A stretch of 64,000 nt of DNA from Chryseobacterium aurantiacum (GCF_003020585.1 NZ_PXUE01000002.1:62001-126000), one strand, 5' to 3'. Positions 9,126 through 17,908 are shown, counted from the stretch's first letter. Made by a program: numbers and translations. The notes: generated by a model from the letters alone, not told the origin.

Positions 9126-9869
9126 CTATCTGTTTTCTGTATGCCCAGCCTTCCAGTATGAGCATGCATACATTCCGTTGGTATCCAAGTTTAGAATTGC
9201 TTTAAAATAGTTGCGGAGTTCCTGAACCGTAGTATATTCAGCAGCAATATAAACATACCTTTTCAGGAGATCTGATGGAATTTCTGCCTGCTGGGCAAGT
9301 TCTGCTAATCTACTTCCTTTTTCCGGCTGAGGATTATGAAGCCATTCCACAGAGATATCGGCCGCTGAACAGATCATCACTTCATCTTCTTTTCCATGTA
9401 CTTCCAATAATATCTTAGCTGTTACATTGGATGGAAGCTGCTCAACGATTGAACAGATCACGGGTAATGCTGTCGCATCTCCCACAAAATGATAAAAATC
9501 TGCATCCGGAACCAAAGGTCTTTTGCCTTCTTTCATTCCTACTTCCAGAGTATCTCCACTATTAGCCCGTAGCGCCCACGCTGATGCCGGACCATTCTCT
9601 CCGTGAGAAACAAAGTCTATTATTAATTCACGATTTTCAAGGTCCACTTTACGATTGGTATAGGTTCTTACAAAAGGTTCACTACTCTTTTCTGTAACAG
9701 TTGGGATGAAGATTTTATTATTGGATCCGGATTGTACGTTTGCTAATAATTCTGCCTGGTTATCATCAATATTCAATACAATACGGATGAGATGAGGAGT
9801 AATAAATGTTTTATCTTTAACAGTAAATACAGAACGTATTTTCTTCGTTGTCATTGGATTTGTTATCAT
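9126..9869 (-). CDS. Siderophore-interacting FAD/NAD(P)H-binding protein (SIP/ViuB family)
   Basis: The 247-residue cytoplasmic flavoprotein matches the family that reduces ferric siderophores with NAD(P)H. The N-terminal FAD domain (about 10-125) contains the RTYTNR motif and HGENGPASAWA. The C-terminal half has FVGDATALPVICSIVEQLP and ends in the SIP domain. A second Met (residue 6) is an alternative start. It lies 5 bp after the MFS gene and is probably co-transcribed with it from the FNR-like promoter at 11079-11126. It is 13 kb from the siderophore operon, so a link to that siderophore is only possible, not shown. Confidence 0.9.
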   Translation of the reverse strand: MITNPMTTKKIRSVFTVKDKTFITPHLIRIVLNIDDNQAELLANVQSGSNNKIFIPTVTEKSSEPFVRTYTNRKVDLENRELIIDFVSHGENGPASAWALRANSGDTLEVGMKEGKRPLVPDADFYHFVGDATALPVICSIVEQLPSNVTAKILLEVHGKEDEVMICSAADISVEWLHNPQPEKGSRLAELAQQAEIPSDLLKRYVYIAAEYTTVQELRNYFKAILNLDTNGMYACSYWKAGHTENR

Positions 9870-9874
9870 AATTT

Positions 9875-11056
9875 TCAGTGTTTATTTTTGTTAAATAATA
9901 AAATAACGATGGAAAGAATGCAGCTGATTCCTCCGAATAAGTAAACCGCCTGATAGTCTAGCCAATCTGCTATCAATCCGGCTAAAGGTCCTGCCAGCCC
10001 TAATGAAAGATCTACAAATGCGACGTAGGCTCCAAGGGCTGTTCCTCTCATTTGAGGTTTTACTTTTTGAATGGCCAATACCCCTAAGGCAGGAAAAACG
10101 AGCGAGAACCCTACACCTGTTACTCCACATCCGATGATGGCTAAAGTTTTGGATACAGATGTCCAAATCAGCAATTGGCCTATTACCTCGATGATCAAAG
10201 AGATGAACGCAATTTTGAAACCTCCGTACTTGTCAGGAAAAGAAGCGAAAAAGATTCTGGTCAGAACATAGCATATCCCGAATGTTATAAATGCAAGTGA
10301 CGCATCACCCCAACTTTTTTCGATAAAGAATAAGGCAATAAAAGAAGCTATACATCCAAAAGCCATCGAGGAGAATGCAAGACTCAGCCCCTGCCCGGAT
10401 ATAGCTCCGATAACCTTGTAGAAAGGAGTTCTTATGTGATCTTTATCCACAGGAATTGAAGGAAGCTTTGCTGTAGAGAACCAGCTTACAATGGGAAGTA
10501 ATGCAATAAGAATAAATGCAGGTAGTATGCTGTATTCTTTGCTCAGCCAGATGCTCATTGGGGCGCCAATTGCAATTCCTGCATACATCGCAATCCCGTT
10601 CCATGTCATTACTTTTCCTGAGTTGGAATGCCCAACAAGGCCTATTCCCCAAGTTAATGCTCCCGTAACCAGAAAGCTCTCTCCTACACCATGAATGATT
10701 CTAGCTAACAATAGCAAAGCAAGTGCCCAATACCTGTCAGCCTGAAAGGTTACTGCTAAGACATAAATGACCCCCGCAATAACAGCCAATATCACACCGG
10801 ACATCTTGCTTTTTTTGGCACCCTTTGTATCGGTTATTTTTCCGGAATATGCCCGGGTAATAAGGGTTGATAATGATTGAAGACCAATAACCAGGCCTAC
10901 AATAATACTGTCAAATGCTAAATTACTTTGAACAAACTTCGGAAGGACTCCTAATGCAATTCCAATGGTGAGATATACTCCAAATACTGAAATAATAATA
11001 GGAGTAGTTGCCTTATAGAAATTAATGGTTTGCCCTTTTTCTAATGCTATACTCAT
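9875..11056 (-). CDS. MFS transporter
   Basis: The 393-residue protein has 12 predicted membrane segments. The loop between TM2 and TM3 carries the MFS motif A region GKITDTKGAKKSKMSG, and RIIHGVGESFLVTGAL is in TM4. It is first in an operon with the siderophore-interacting flavoprotein, with which it shares a 5-bp junction, so it may move a siderophore or another iron-related substrate. An FNR-type palindrome lies at 11113-11126, 57 bp upstream of the ATG. The substrate is not deducible. Confidence 0.9.
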   Translation of the reverse strand: MSIALEKGQTINFYKATTPIIISVFGVYLTIGIALGVLPKFVQSNLAFDSIIVGLVIGLQSLSTLITRAYSGKITDTKGAKKSKMSGVILAVIAGVIYVLAVTFQADRYWALALLLLARIIHGVGESFLVTGALTWGIGLVGHSNSGKVMTWNGIAMYAGIAIGAPMSIWLSKEYSILPAFILIALLPIVSWFSTAKLPSIPVDKDHIRTPFYKVIGAISGQGLSLAFSSMAFGCIASFIALFFIEKSWGDASLAFITFGICYVLTRIFFASFPDKYGGFKIAFISLIIEVIGQLLIWTSVSKTLAIIGCGVTGVGFSLVFPALGVLAIQKVKPQMRGTALGAYVAFVDLSLGLAGPLAGLIADWLDYQAVYLFGGISCILSIVILLFNKNKH

Positions 11057-11112
11057 AAATTTTGTTTAAAAATATTCTGGTGCAAATGTCCTTTTCTGCC
11101 TAATACCAAACT

Positions 11113-11126
11113 TTGATTTAGATCAA
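11113..11126. promoter_or_regulatory. FNR/Crp-type palindrome upstream of MFS-flavoprotein operon
   Basis: TTGAT-TTAG-ATCAA is an exact FNR/Crp-class palindrome. On the minus strand GACATTTG (11083-11090), one base off TAnnTTTG, follows after a 22-nt gap. This places the palindrome centre about 40 nt before the predicted start of transcription, the classic activator position. Confidence 0.6.
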
Positions 11127-11148
11127 AAAAGGAAACGCATTACGGTAA

Positions 11149-12753
11149 TTATTCCGAATACTGATCAATGATTTCTATTTCGTGATGAATGGTTGTTGTC
11201 CAGAAATCAAGCTCCATCTCTTTTTTACGAATAGTTTCCAGGGTAAAGTCTCCCTTATGATAGGCTTTTATCAATGATTGTCTTTGGTGTTCGGCCAATT
11301 TCAGCTCCAGATCAAAATAGGCTTTCTTCCATTCTGTATGATGGGACAATGATTTCTCATTACTATTATTGGACAACTGAGATTGTTCTTTTTTAAGTTT
11401 TTTGATCATAATTTCTACGGCATCAATGGTAATTGTACTATTGGGCGTAAAATCATGTAAAAATGAAACAGATTCTCTTAGAAGAATTTTGTTCAAGTCT
11501 TTTTCTTCCTGTCTGTCCGATTCAGAGGGTTTTATCAGGCTGATTAATCTAGGTAATGTTAATCCCTGAATTACCAACGTGAAAATAATAACCACAAAAG
11601 ATATAAACAGTATGGTATCTCTTTGTTCGATAATCGTTCCATAGGTATCTTTGATGGGTAATGCCAATGCTGCAGCCAAAGAAACAACACCGCGCATTCC
11701 GGACCAGGAAAGGATGATGTATTCTTTTTTGGATTGGGTAAGAAAACCACTTGTTTTTCCTCCTCCATTATTTGAAAAAACAGGAAATAAGGAAAGTACT
11801 GCCAGTCTTATTACGACGAGGACAATGAAAATTAGAAGTCCATAAAGAATAAGAACAGGAATCTCCGTTCCTGGAATCCTTGAAATTATTGATGGAAGCT
11901 GCATTCCAAGGATTAGAAATACCAAGCCATTTAAAACAAAAATGACTACATCCCAAAAATGACTCATCTGCATTCTGCTTTCGGTTTTGAACAGCGAAAT
12001 TGAATTCCATGAAAGAAACATTCCTAAAGCAACGACTGCCAGTACACCGGAGCATCCTAAATGTTCTGCCAGACTGTAAGCTGCAAAAGGAAGCAAAATC
12101 ACCGCAAAGGTTTCTACACTGCTGTTGCCATTAAAGTATCTGTGTAATTGCAAGAAGGTAAAACCCATAATAAGCCCGATCACGAGTCCGCCAAGGCTGT
12201 TACTTATAAACTGTACTCCCCCGCTCCAAAGTGAAAATGATCCGCTGGTAATGGCAATAACCGCACATTTATAAGCAATCAGGGCAGATGCATCATTCAG
12301 CAGGCTTTCTCCTTCAAGTATTGTTGTTAGCTTTTGCGGAAGCGGAAGTGTTTTTGTAATGCTGGTGGCAGCCACAGCATCGGGTGGTGAAACAATGGCC
12401 CCCACAACAAAGGCAAGTGGCCAAGTGAATCCGGGTATAATACAATGAACAATCAATGCAATAATGGTGGTGGTAAGAAAGACCAGCCCTATTGCCAGTA
12501 CAGAAATCTTGGGAAGTTCCTTTTTGAAATCCGGAATAGATGTATTCCATGCTGCATCAAATAGAATGGGTGGCAGTACCACGTAGAAAATCATTTCAGG
12601 ACTCATGTCGATAGACGGGACAAGCTGAGTTACACTTAAAACAAGCCCTGCGATTACAAGTAAGATAGGAAGAGCCAGTTTGATCTTGTCTTTTACAGAA
12701 ATAATAATGATTAAAATGATGGATGTCCAGATGATTTTTTCAAGTTCTACCAT
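11149..12753 (-). CDS. CPA1-family Na+/H+ antiporter
   Basis: The 534-residue protein has about 12 membrane segments (residues 1-420) followed by a hydrophilic cytoplasmic tail (about 440-534). It contains the CPA1 landmarks VVGAIVSPPDAVAATSI and EGESLLNDASALI, which include the acidic residues needed for cation exchange. It exchanges Na+ (or K+) for H+ at the inner membrane. It is a single gene with its own FNR-like site at 12801-12814. A partner regulator is not obvious. The family assignment is firm; the exact ion is not. Confidence 0.93.
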   Translation of the reverse strand: MVELEKIIWTSIILIIIISVKDKIKLALPILLVIAGLVLSVTQLVPSIDMSPEMIFYVVLPPILFDAAWNTSIPDFKKELPKISVLAIGLVFLTTTIIALIVHCIIPGFTWPLAFVVGAIVSPPDAVAATSITKTLPLPQKLTTILEGESLLNDASALIAYKCAVIAITSGSFSLWSGGVQFISNSLGGLVIGLIMGFTFLQLHRYFNGNSSVETFAVILLPFAAYSLAEHLGCSGVLAVVALGMFLSWNSISLFKTESRMQMSHFWDVVIFVLNGLVFLILGMQLPSIISRIPGTEIPVLILYGLLIFIVLVVIRLAVLSLFPVFSNNGGGKTSGFLTQSKKEYIILSWSGMRGVVSLAAALALPIKDTYGTIIEQRDTILFISFVVIIFTLVIQGLTLPRLISLIKPSESDRQEEKDLNKILLRESVSFLHDFTPNSTITIDAVEIMIKKLKKEQSQLSNNSNEKSLSHHTEWKKAYFDLELKLAEHQRQSLIKAYHKGDFTLETIRKKEMELDFWTTTIHHEIEIIDQYSE

Positions 12754-12800
12754 AGCTTTATATTAAGCCACGAAATTAGAACCCTGATCTCTCCGGAACT

Positions 12801-12814
12801 TTGACCTAGATCAA
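12801..12814. promoter_or_regulatory. FNR/Crp-type palindrome upstream of the antiporter gene
   Basis: TTGAC-CTAG-ATCAA is one base off a perfect TTGAT-N4-ATCAA palindrome. On the minus strand TAATTTCG (12771-12778), one base off TAnnTTTG, follows after 22 nt, the same spacing as at 11113. Flanks are also shared: both sites read CTTTGA..TAGATCAAAAA. Confidence 0.55.
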
Positions 12815-13030
12815 AAACTAAGATTATTTTTTAATCTGTTGAAAGAATATTTTACTTTATGGGTTTGGGCTATGGGAAAATTATTCCATTGCAAAATGAA
12901 CGATGAAAATTGCTAAATTTTGAAATGTCAATAAAATCTAAAATATGTTACAGAATAATTATTTTTAATTAAAATAAATAATTTTTAAAAAAATTGCACA
13001 TATGATGCTCTGCATAATATAAATTTTGCT

Positions 13031-13038
13031 TATATTTG
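13031..13038 (+). promoter_or_regulatory. Candidate -7 element of a small RNA
   Basis: TATATTTG fits TAnnTTTG. I see no clear TTG at the -33 distance, so the promoter is tentative. It lies in the 473-bp gene-free stretch 12754-13226, which is otherwise AT-rich and holds the antiporter promoter at its left end. Confidence 0.35.
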
Positions 13039-13041
13039 TGG

Positions 13042-13106
13042 ATCGAAATAATTTTTTTTCATCATTTGTGTTTTTTTAAGGTCTTCATTCGTGGAGACCT
13101 TTTTAT
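13042..13106 (+). ncRNA. Candidate small RNA of about 65 nt
   Basis: A plus-strand TATATTTG element at 13031-13038 is followed about 40 nt later by a strong intrinsic terminator with no coding frame between them. No plus-strand gene lies upstream that would need the terminator: both flanking genes (antiporter and AraC) are on the minus strand. The predicted transcript is T-rich at its 5' part and ends in a UUCG-capped hairpin. It does not match a family I recognise. Confidence 0.4.
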
Positions 13107-13108
13107 TT
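13078..13108 (+). terminator. Intrinsic terminator with UUCG tetraloop
   Basis: The stem 13078-13087 pairs with 13092-13101 (ten pairs including one G-U) around the loop TTCG at 13088-13091. It is followed by TTTATTTT on the plus strand. On the minus strand the hairpin is not followed by T, so it acts on a rightward transcript. Confidence 0.7.
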
Positions 13109-13226
13109 TCATGAATACAAAAATTATTGATTTGATATTAATAATTCAAATATTTTGAATTGGAAATACATCTCAAATTAACCACGAAAATGCTTCTCTA
13201 TAAAGGGATATATGGATTTTTATTAA

Positions 13227-14033
13227 TTAATAAATCCATTTTGTTGAGTTTGTATTAATATTTTTCATAAAATCTGTAGGCCTGAATTGCATAACCGACA
13301 GAAAGCTTCTGGTGTATGCCTGTACACTCTTATACCCTACTTCATAAGCGATCTCTGAAATGGTAAGGTTGCCAGAACTGAGAAATTCCAGACTTTTAAT
13401 AATGCGAAGCATTTGTTGGTACTTACTTAATGTTAGTCCGGTTTCTTTCTTGAAAATACGTTCCAGAGTACGAGAAGATAGCAAGGCCATATCCCCTAGG
13501 TTTTCTATAATAACTTCTCTATTATAATGATTATGAAGATGTTCAATAATCTTAGTGAGACGTTTATCCTTTGGAAGACAAATATGAAGCTTAAGGGAAT
13601 GTTCTACAAAATGAGGAAGTTCATTGAAGAGCGCCTTTAAAAATATTGTTTCATCAGAATCTTTTTTAAGAAGCTGAGACCATCTTTCTGCATATTTTAT
13701 CATTTCTCTTAAAACTGGAGGAACAGAAAATACGTTCACCTCATCATAAAAGGGATTCTTATTATCCGTCTCTGCAAACATGATCATTAGCTTGATCTTT
13801 TCAGAATGGGAGTTGGTTTTATGAATGACATTTGAAGGAATCCAAACCGCGTGATTTTGTGGAAGAAGATAGATCTTTTCTTCAATGGTAATGTACTGAA
13901 AACCACTTTCCACATAAACTAATTGGCCTTTCTTATGCTGATGAAGAACATCATCGTGAATCCAGTTTTCCTCAAACCAAACGAAATAGGGCTTGTTCAG
14001 TTCATCTATTTTTATGCTATCGTTGGCGTTCAT
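13227..14033 (-). CDS. AraC-family transcriptional regulator with cupin sensor domain
   Basis: The 268-residue protein has an N-terminal cupin-like part (about 15-100, with HQHKKGQLVYVESG and PQNHAVWIPSNVIHKT). A C-terminal double helix-turn-helix at about 165-262 includes LLSSRTLERIFKKETGLTLS and ISEIAYEVGYKSVQAYTRSF. It is divergent from the CynX-like MFS gene with a 71-bp gap that carries minus-strand TAATTTTG elements (as CAAAATTA at 14057-14064 and 14067-14074). It probably controls itself and the transporter in response to a small molecule. Confidence 0.92.
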   Translation of the reverse strand: MNANDSIKIDELNKPYFVWFEENWIHDDVLHQHKKGQLVYVESGFQYITIEEKIYLLPQNHAVWIPSNVIHKTNSHSEKIKLMIMFAETDNKNPFYDEVNVFSVPPVLREMIKYAERWSQLLKKDSDETIFLKALFNELPHFVEHSLKLHICLPKDKRLTKIIEHLHNHYNREVIIENLGDMALLSSRTLERIFKKETGLTLSKYQQMLRIIKSLEFLSSGNLTISEIAYEVGYKSVQAYTRSFLSVMQFRPTDFMKNINTNSTKWIY

Positions 14034-14080
14034 GTCGTTTTAGGTTAAAACTTTGGCAAAATTAAACAAAATTACTGTAT

Positions 14081-14095
14081 TAATTTTGTACAAAA
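14081..14095 (+). promoter_or_regulatory. Candidate promoter and overlapping palindrome of the CynX-like MFS gene
   Basis: TAATTTTG at 14081-14088 fits the -7 element. It overlaps the perfect 12-bp palindrome TTTTGTACAAAA at 14084-14095, a possible binding site for the divergent AraC regulator. Confidence 0.4.
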
Positions 14096-14104
14096 GTTAT
14101 TATC

Positions 14105-15310
14105 ATGATGAAGAACGAAGTAAGAAAAAACGCTTCTTATGTTTTAATGATCCTGAATGTATTGGTGGTTATCCTGATCTCCAGTAATCTTCGGTCACCT
14201 ATTGTTGCTGTTTCTCCAGTTCTTGGAGACGTGAGAGAGGCTTTGAAGCTGGATAATTTTCAGGTTAGCCTGCTTACCTCTATTCCACTTTTTATGTTTG
14301 CCGTTTGTTCTGTTCTGGTTAGCAGATTTTCAAATAAACTTGGAATCAGTAAACTCTTGATGTATTCACTGATTATTTTAAGTTTTGGATTGTTTCTGAG
14401 GATTTCAGGATCTCTTTTGCTATTATTTATCGGATCGGTGTTTATTGGATTGGGAATTTGTATTGGAAATGTTGTAACTCCGGGATACGTAAAGAATAAT
14501 TTTCCAAAGCAGATTGGCTTGATGACCGGCATTTTTGCTGTTGCCATGAATCTTACAGCTGCACTGGCTTCAGGGTTTAGTGTCAGAATTGGAGAATGGA
14601 CAGGATTTGGATGGCGGGGTTCCCTGGGAATCTGGTTGGTCATTGCAGCCTTGGGGTTTTTCGTTTTAATACTGGAAATGATATTTAATAAAAAGAATTC
14701 CGGGCAGCCAAAACCTGCAATGGGAACTTCTGATTTTAATATGTTTAAGTCTGCACAGGCATGGAATATCAGTATCTTTATGGGATTACAGTCATTGTTT
14801 TATTACTGTATGGTAGCTTGGTTGCCGTCATTTCTTGCAGATTATAATATGCCGGGTGAAAGCGCAGGATGGGTTTTGTTTGTTATTCAGATTACTATGA
14901 TCCCGATAACATTCTGTTGCCCCATCATTGCAAGTAAAATGAAAGACCAAAGAATTTTGATCTTGTTTATATGTGCCCTGATGTTCACCAGTACCCTGAT
15001 GTTTGTTTTTCTAAAATCACAATGGATCTATGTAAATGCTGTCATTATAGGGATTTCGAATGGTTTGTCTTTCAGCTTGTCTATTTTATTCTTTTCTACG
15101 AGAACAAAAAGCAGTATCAACGCCGTTAAAATTTCGGGAATGGCTCAGTCTGTAGGTTATCTGATTGCGGCATTTGGTCCTCCAATCTTTGGAAAGCTTC
15201 ATGATTGGGATGTTTCCTGGAATATTTCATTCTATTTTTTAAGTATTGCAGTATTAATTATGCTTTATTTTGGAATGAGGGCTGCCAGAAATAAATATGT
15301 AGAGGATTAA
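14105..15310 (+). CDS. MFS transporter, CynX/NimT (cyanate permease-like) family
   Basis: The 401-residue protein has 12 membrane segments. TM1 and the following loop read VLVVILISSNLRSPIVAVSP, a signature of the CynX/NimT group (2-nitroimidazole/cyanate-type permeases), and GLGICIGNVVTPGYVKNNFP follows. ATG codons at 14105 and 14108 are both possible starts. It is a single gene closed by a strong hairpin at 15318-15353. The family has few proven substrates, so I give none. Confidence 0.9.
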   Translation: MMKNEVRKNASYVLMILNVLVVILISSNLRSPIVAVSPVLGDVREALKLDNFQVSLLTSIPLFMFAVCSVLVSRFSNKLGISKLLMYSLIILSFGLFLRISGSLLLLFIGSVFIGLGICIGNVVTPGYVKNNFPKQIGLMTGIFAVAMNLTAALASGFSVRIGEWTGFGWRGSLGIWLVIAALGFFVLILEMIFNKKNSGQPKPAMGTSDFNMFKSAQAWNISIFMGLQSLFYYCMVAWLPSFLADYNMPGESAGWVLFVIQITMIPITFCCPIIASKMKDQRILILFICALMFTSTLMFVFLKSQWIYVNAVIIGISNGLSFSLSILFFSTRTKSSINAVKISGMAQSVGYLIAAFGPPIFGKLHDWDVSWNISFYFLSIAVLIMLYFGMRAARNKYVED

Positions 15311-15317
15311 TGAAGTA

Positions 15318-15353
15318 ATAAACCTTATAGATATCAAAGTCTATAAGGTTTAT
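15318..15353. terminator. Bidirectional terminator between convergent genes
   Basis: A perfect 14-bp stem (15318-15331 with 15340-15353) closes an 8-nt loop. TTATTTT follows on the plus strand. It separates the convergent MFS gene and the MBL hydrolase gene, whose stop lies 6 bp beyond the stem. Confidence 0.85.
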
Positions 15354-15358
15354 TTATT

Positions 15359-16129
15359 TTAATGAAAGGATAAGTCAGCCTCTTCTCCATCTTTTAGAAT
15401 GAAACATTGGGATTCATATCCTTTTTTGTTAATCTTATGTTCAATATACTCTCTGTTTTCTTTACAGTGGCTTACTGCTTCCAAATGGGTAACCCAGACT
15501 CTTGCTTTAGGAGTATGCTCACAAACTTTCAGAATATCTTCAGAGGTCATGATAATAGGATCCCCTACTGAAAAAGTGGCTGCTCCACCTGCTACTACAA
15601 TATGCTGTGGATCATGTTTGTTGATTTCTGTAGCGATGCCATCATACCAAATACTATCTCCTACAATATAAACAGATTGATTCTCTTTTTTAAAAACAAA
15701 TCCGTTGACTGTTCCCATTTTTTCTCCAATTTCTCCGGTTCCGTGCTGTGCTTTTGTGATTGAAACATCAATGTTTTCCCAACCTATATGATCATTTATT
15801 GAAATAATATTCTGAAAACCCTGTTGGGCAATTTGATCTGAAATGCTTTCGGGACAAAGAATAGGTGTTTTTTTATCAATAAGTTGTATGGCTTCTGCAT
15901 CCCAGTGATCCGGATGCAAATGGGTAATGGCTACAGCATCTGTTTTTTTCAGTTTCTCCATCAGTTCTTCCCTGCTGAAAGGTAAATCTACCAAAGGATT
16001 CAATAACTCATTATCTGTCATTGGAAATTTCCCTAACGACCCTTTTTCACCAAGCATTGGATCAATTAAGATAGTGGTTCCTTCGATATTTAATAGCAAT
16101 GTTGCATTGCGCCACAATTGTAATTTCAT
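15359..16129 (-). CDS. MBL-fold metal-dependent hydrolase (UlaG-like)
   Basis: From the ATG at 16129 the protein has 256 residues, beginning MKLQLWRNATLLLNIEG, which is where the beta-lactamase-fold domain starts. A longer frame from 16177 adds 16 residues that overlap the regulatory gap and are unlikely to be used. The metal-binding motif THLHPDHWD lies near residue 70, GDSIWYDG and VTHLEAVSHC later. It belongs to the UlaG-like branch of hydrolases. It is divergent from the HxlR regulator at 16221, which probably controls it. The substrate is unknown. Confidence 0.88.
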   Translation of the reverse strand: MKLQLWRNATLLLNIEGTTILIDPMLGEKGSLGKFPMTDNELLNPLVDLPFSREELMEKLKKTDAVAITHLHPDHWDAEAIQLIDKKTPILCPESISDQIAQQGFQNIISINDHIGWENIDVSITKAQHGTGEIGEKMGTVNGFVFKKENQSVYIVGDSIWYDGIATEINKHDPQHIVVAGGAATFSVGDPIIMTSEDILKVCEHTPKARVWVTHLEAVSHCKENREYIEHKINKKGYESQCFILKDGEEADLSFH

Positions 16130-16204
16130 TTGTTTAAGTTTGTAGTACAAAGCTATTGGTGAACTGAATAAAAACAATCGAAGGTTACCAAAAGGTTAAC
16201 AATA

Positions 16205-16216
16205 TACTTTAAAGTA
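16205..16216. promoter_or_regulatory. Palindrome before an HxlR gene, candidate operator
   Basis: TACTTTAAAGTA is a perfect 12-bp palindrome ending 4 bp before the HxlR ATG. Just upstream is a direct repeat GGTTACC/GGTTAAC (16183-16200). The second HxlR gene of the window has TACT and AGTA arms at the same place (44568-44587). Confidence 0.5.
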
Positions 16217-16220
16217 AGCT

Positions 16221-16538
16221 ATGAATTTCGAGGAGTTTAAAAATTGTGGTCTCAGACGGAGTCTGAATATTCTTTCCGGTAAATGGAAACCATTGATTCT
16301 ACACAACCTTTTTGAAGAAGATAAGGTACGTTTTGTGGGACTTTGGCGGAATATGCCCCGTGTATCCAAAAAGGTCCTTGCAGAACAGCTTAAACAATTG
16401 GAGGATGACCATATTATTGAACGTATTGAGGTTTATAATTTCCCACCGGAGGTTTATTATAAACTGACTGAAAAAGGAAAAAAGCTCGGCCCAATCCTTT
16501 CTGAACTTCATTCATGGGGAAACGGGCTGAGCTTATAA
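16221..16538 (+). CDS. HxlR/DUF24-family transcriptional regulator
   Basis: The 105-residue single-domain winged-helix protein shows the family core LSGKWKPLILHNLF and the wing sequence VSKKVLAEQLKQLEDDHI. Cys9 sits in the position of the redox-active N-terminal cysteine of YodB/HypR-type members, so thiol or quinone sensing is possible. It is divergent from the UlaG-like hydrolase and has a palindrome right before its start, which suggests autorepression. Confidence 0.92.
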   Translation: MNFEEFKNCGLRRSLNILSGKWKPLILHNLFEEDKVRFVGLWRNMPRVSKKVLAEQLKQLEDDHIIERIEVYNFPPEVYYKLTEKGKKLGPILSELHSWGNGLSL

Positions 16539-16590
16539 TGTGTTTTTTAGGCTTCTTTTCTGTATAATGATGATTGATTATAAAGAATAT

Positions 16591-16617
16591 AAAACACTCC
16601 TGTTTACGGAGTATTTT
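16591..16617. terminator. Terminator between HxlR and bioA
   Basis: ACTCC (16596-16600) pairs with GGAGT (16608-16612) with AAAA and TTTT flanks, so it can act in both directions between the convergent genes. The right flank overlaps the end of bioA. Confidence 0.55.
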
Positions 16618-17908
16618 AGTCTATGAATTGATCCAAAACATCAATAATATTTTGATAGACAAAATCTAATTCTTCGGAAGTGATACAGTAAGGCGGAACC
16701 AGATAAATCACATTTCCTAAAGGCCTCATAATAATTCCTCTATGTAAGAATTCATTGTAAAGTCTTTTCCCAATCTCATTAAAATAAGATGTTCCGTGAT
16801 CTGTTTTAAAATCAAAGGCTAAAATGGTTCCAACCTGGCGGGCATTTTCTACCTGCGGATGTATGGCCAGTAATTTCACAAATTCAGAATGTTGATGAGT
16901 GATACGTTTGATATTCATTTGAGTGTCTTCTTTTAGTAATATTTCCATGCTTGCCAAAGCTGCAGTACATGCTAAAGGGTTCGCTGTAAAAGAATGGCCA
17001 TGAAACAAGGTTTTATGCTTATCATCAGACCAAAAGGCATGATAGACTTCATCAGAACATGTGGTTATTCCCATTGGCATCGTACCTCCTGTTAATCCTT
17101 TTGAAAAACACATGATATCCGGCTGTTCGGTAAGATAATTGGCAGCAAACAGCTTTCCGGTCCTTCCAAAGCCTGTGAAAACCTCATCCTGAACCATAAG
17201 AACGCCTAGTTCTCTACAGAATCTCATCAAACTGCTCAGGTCTTCGGCATTGTACATCAGCATTCCCGCAGCACCCTGAACCAATGGCTCATAAATAAAG
17301 CATGCAACCTCATCTTTCAAGCTTCTGATCTGTTCTTGTAGTTCTATTAGGTTTTCGGAATGGGGAGTATCAATGAAAACAACTTCAAACAACATGCTTT
17401 CAAACGGTTTTGTCCAAAAACTTTTTCCGCTTACAGACATGGCTCCAAAGGTGTCACCATGATAGGCATTTTTAAAAGCCAGAATCTTGGTTTTTTTCTT
17501 CCCTTGGTTATGGGCATATTGAATGCACATCTTTAATGCAACTTCAACAGCGGTGGATCCGTTATCAGAATAAAAGACCTTTTTCTGATTGGCCGGTAAA
17601 AGCTTTAATAGATTTTCCGAAAGCTGTATGGCGGGTTCATGGGTAAAACCTGCAAAAATAACTTGTTCCAGAGTGTTTAACTGTTCAAAGATTCGCTGTG
17701 CAATATAGGGGTGAGAATGCCCATGCAGTGTCACCCACCATGAGGAAACTACGTCCATATATTTTTTGCCTTTATTGTCAAACAGATAAATACCCTCACC
17801 TTTTACAATGGGAATGATGGTATCTGCAGTCTTCATCTGTGTGTAGGGATGCCAGTTGACAGCTTTGTCTCTTTCTGTAAGGCTGGACTGTTGTACTATT
17901 GTATTCAT
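16616..17908 (-). CDS. bioA: Adenosylmethionine-8-amino-7-oxononanoate aminotransferase
   Basis: BioA transfers an amino group from S-adenosylmethionine to KAPA, giving DAPA, the third ring-forming step of biotin synthesis. The 430-residue cytoplasmic PLP enzyme has WHPYTQMKT near the N-terminus (typical of BioA), SSWWVTLHGHSHP, YHGDTFGAMSVSG, the cofactor Asp in QDEVFTGFGRTGKL and the PLP lysine in FSKGLTGGTMPMG. Length is normal. It is the last gene of the leftward biotin operon, 113 bp after bioB; that gap holds a possible 24-codon frame. Confidence 0.97.
   Translation of the reverse strand: MNTIVQQSSLTERDKAVNWHPYTQMKTADTIIPIVKGEGIYLFDNKGKKYMDVVSSWWVTLHGHSHPYIAQRIFEQLNTLEQVIFAGFTHEPAIQLSENLLKLLPANQKKVFYSDNGSTAVEVALKMCIQYAHNQGKKKTKILAFKNAYHGDTFGAMSVSGKSFWTKPFESMLFEVVFIDTPHSENLIELQEQIRSLKDEVACFIYEPLVQGAAGMLMYNAEDLSSLMRFCRELGVLMVQDEVFTGFGRTGKLFAANYLTEQPDIMCFSKGLTGGTMPMGITTCSDEVYHAFWSDDKHKTLFHGHSFTANPLACTAALASMEILLKEDTQMNIKRITHQHSEFVKLLAIHPQVENARQVGTILAFDFKTDHGTSYFNEIGKRLYNEFLHRGIIMRPLGNVIYLVPPYCITSEELDFVYQNIIDVLDQFID

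Noticed and set aside
9126..11056. MFS and siderophore-interacting flavoprotein as part of the siderophore operon at 23-37 kb
   Set aside because: They are 12 kb away on a separate transcript with an FNR-like rather than Fur-like upstream site; a functional link cannot be shown.
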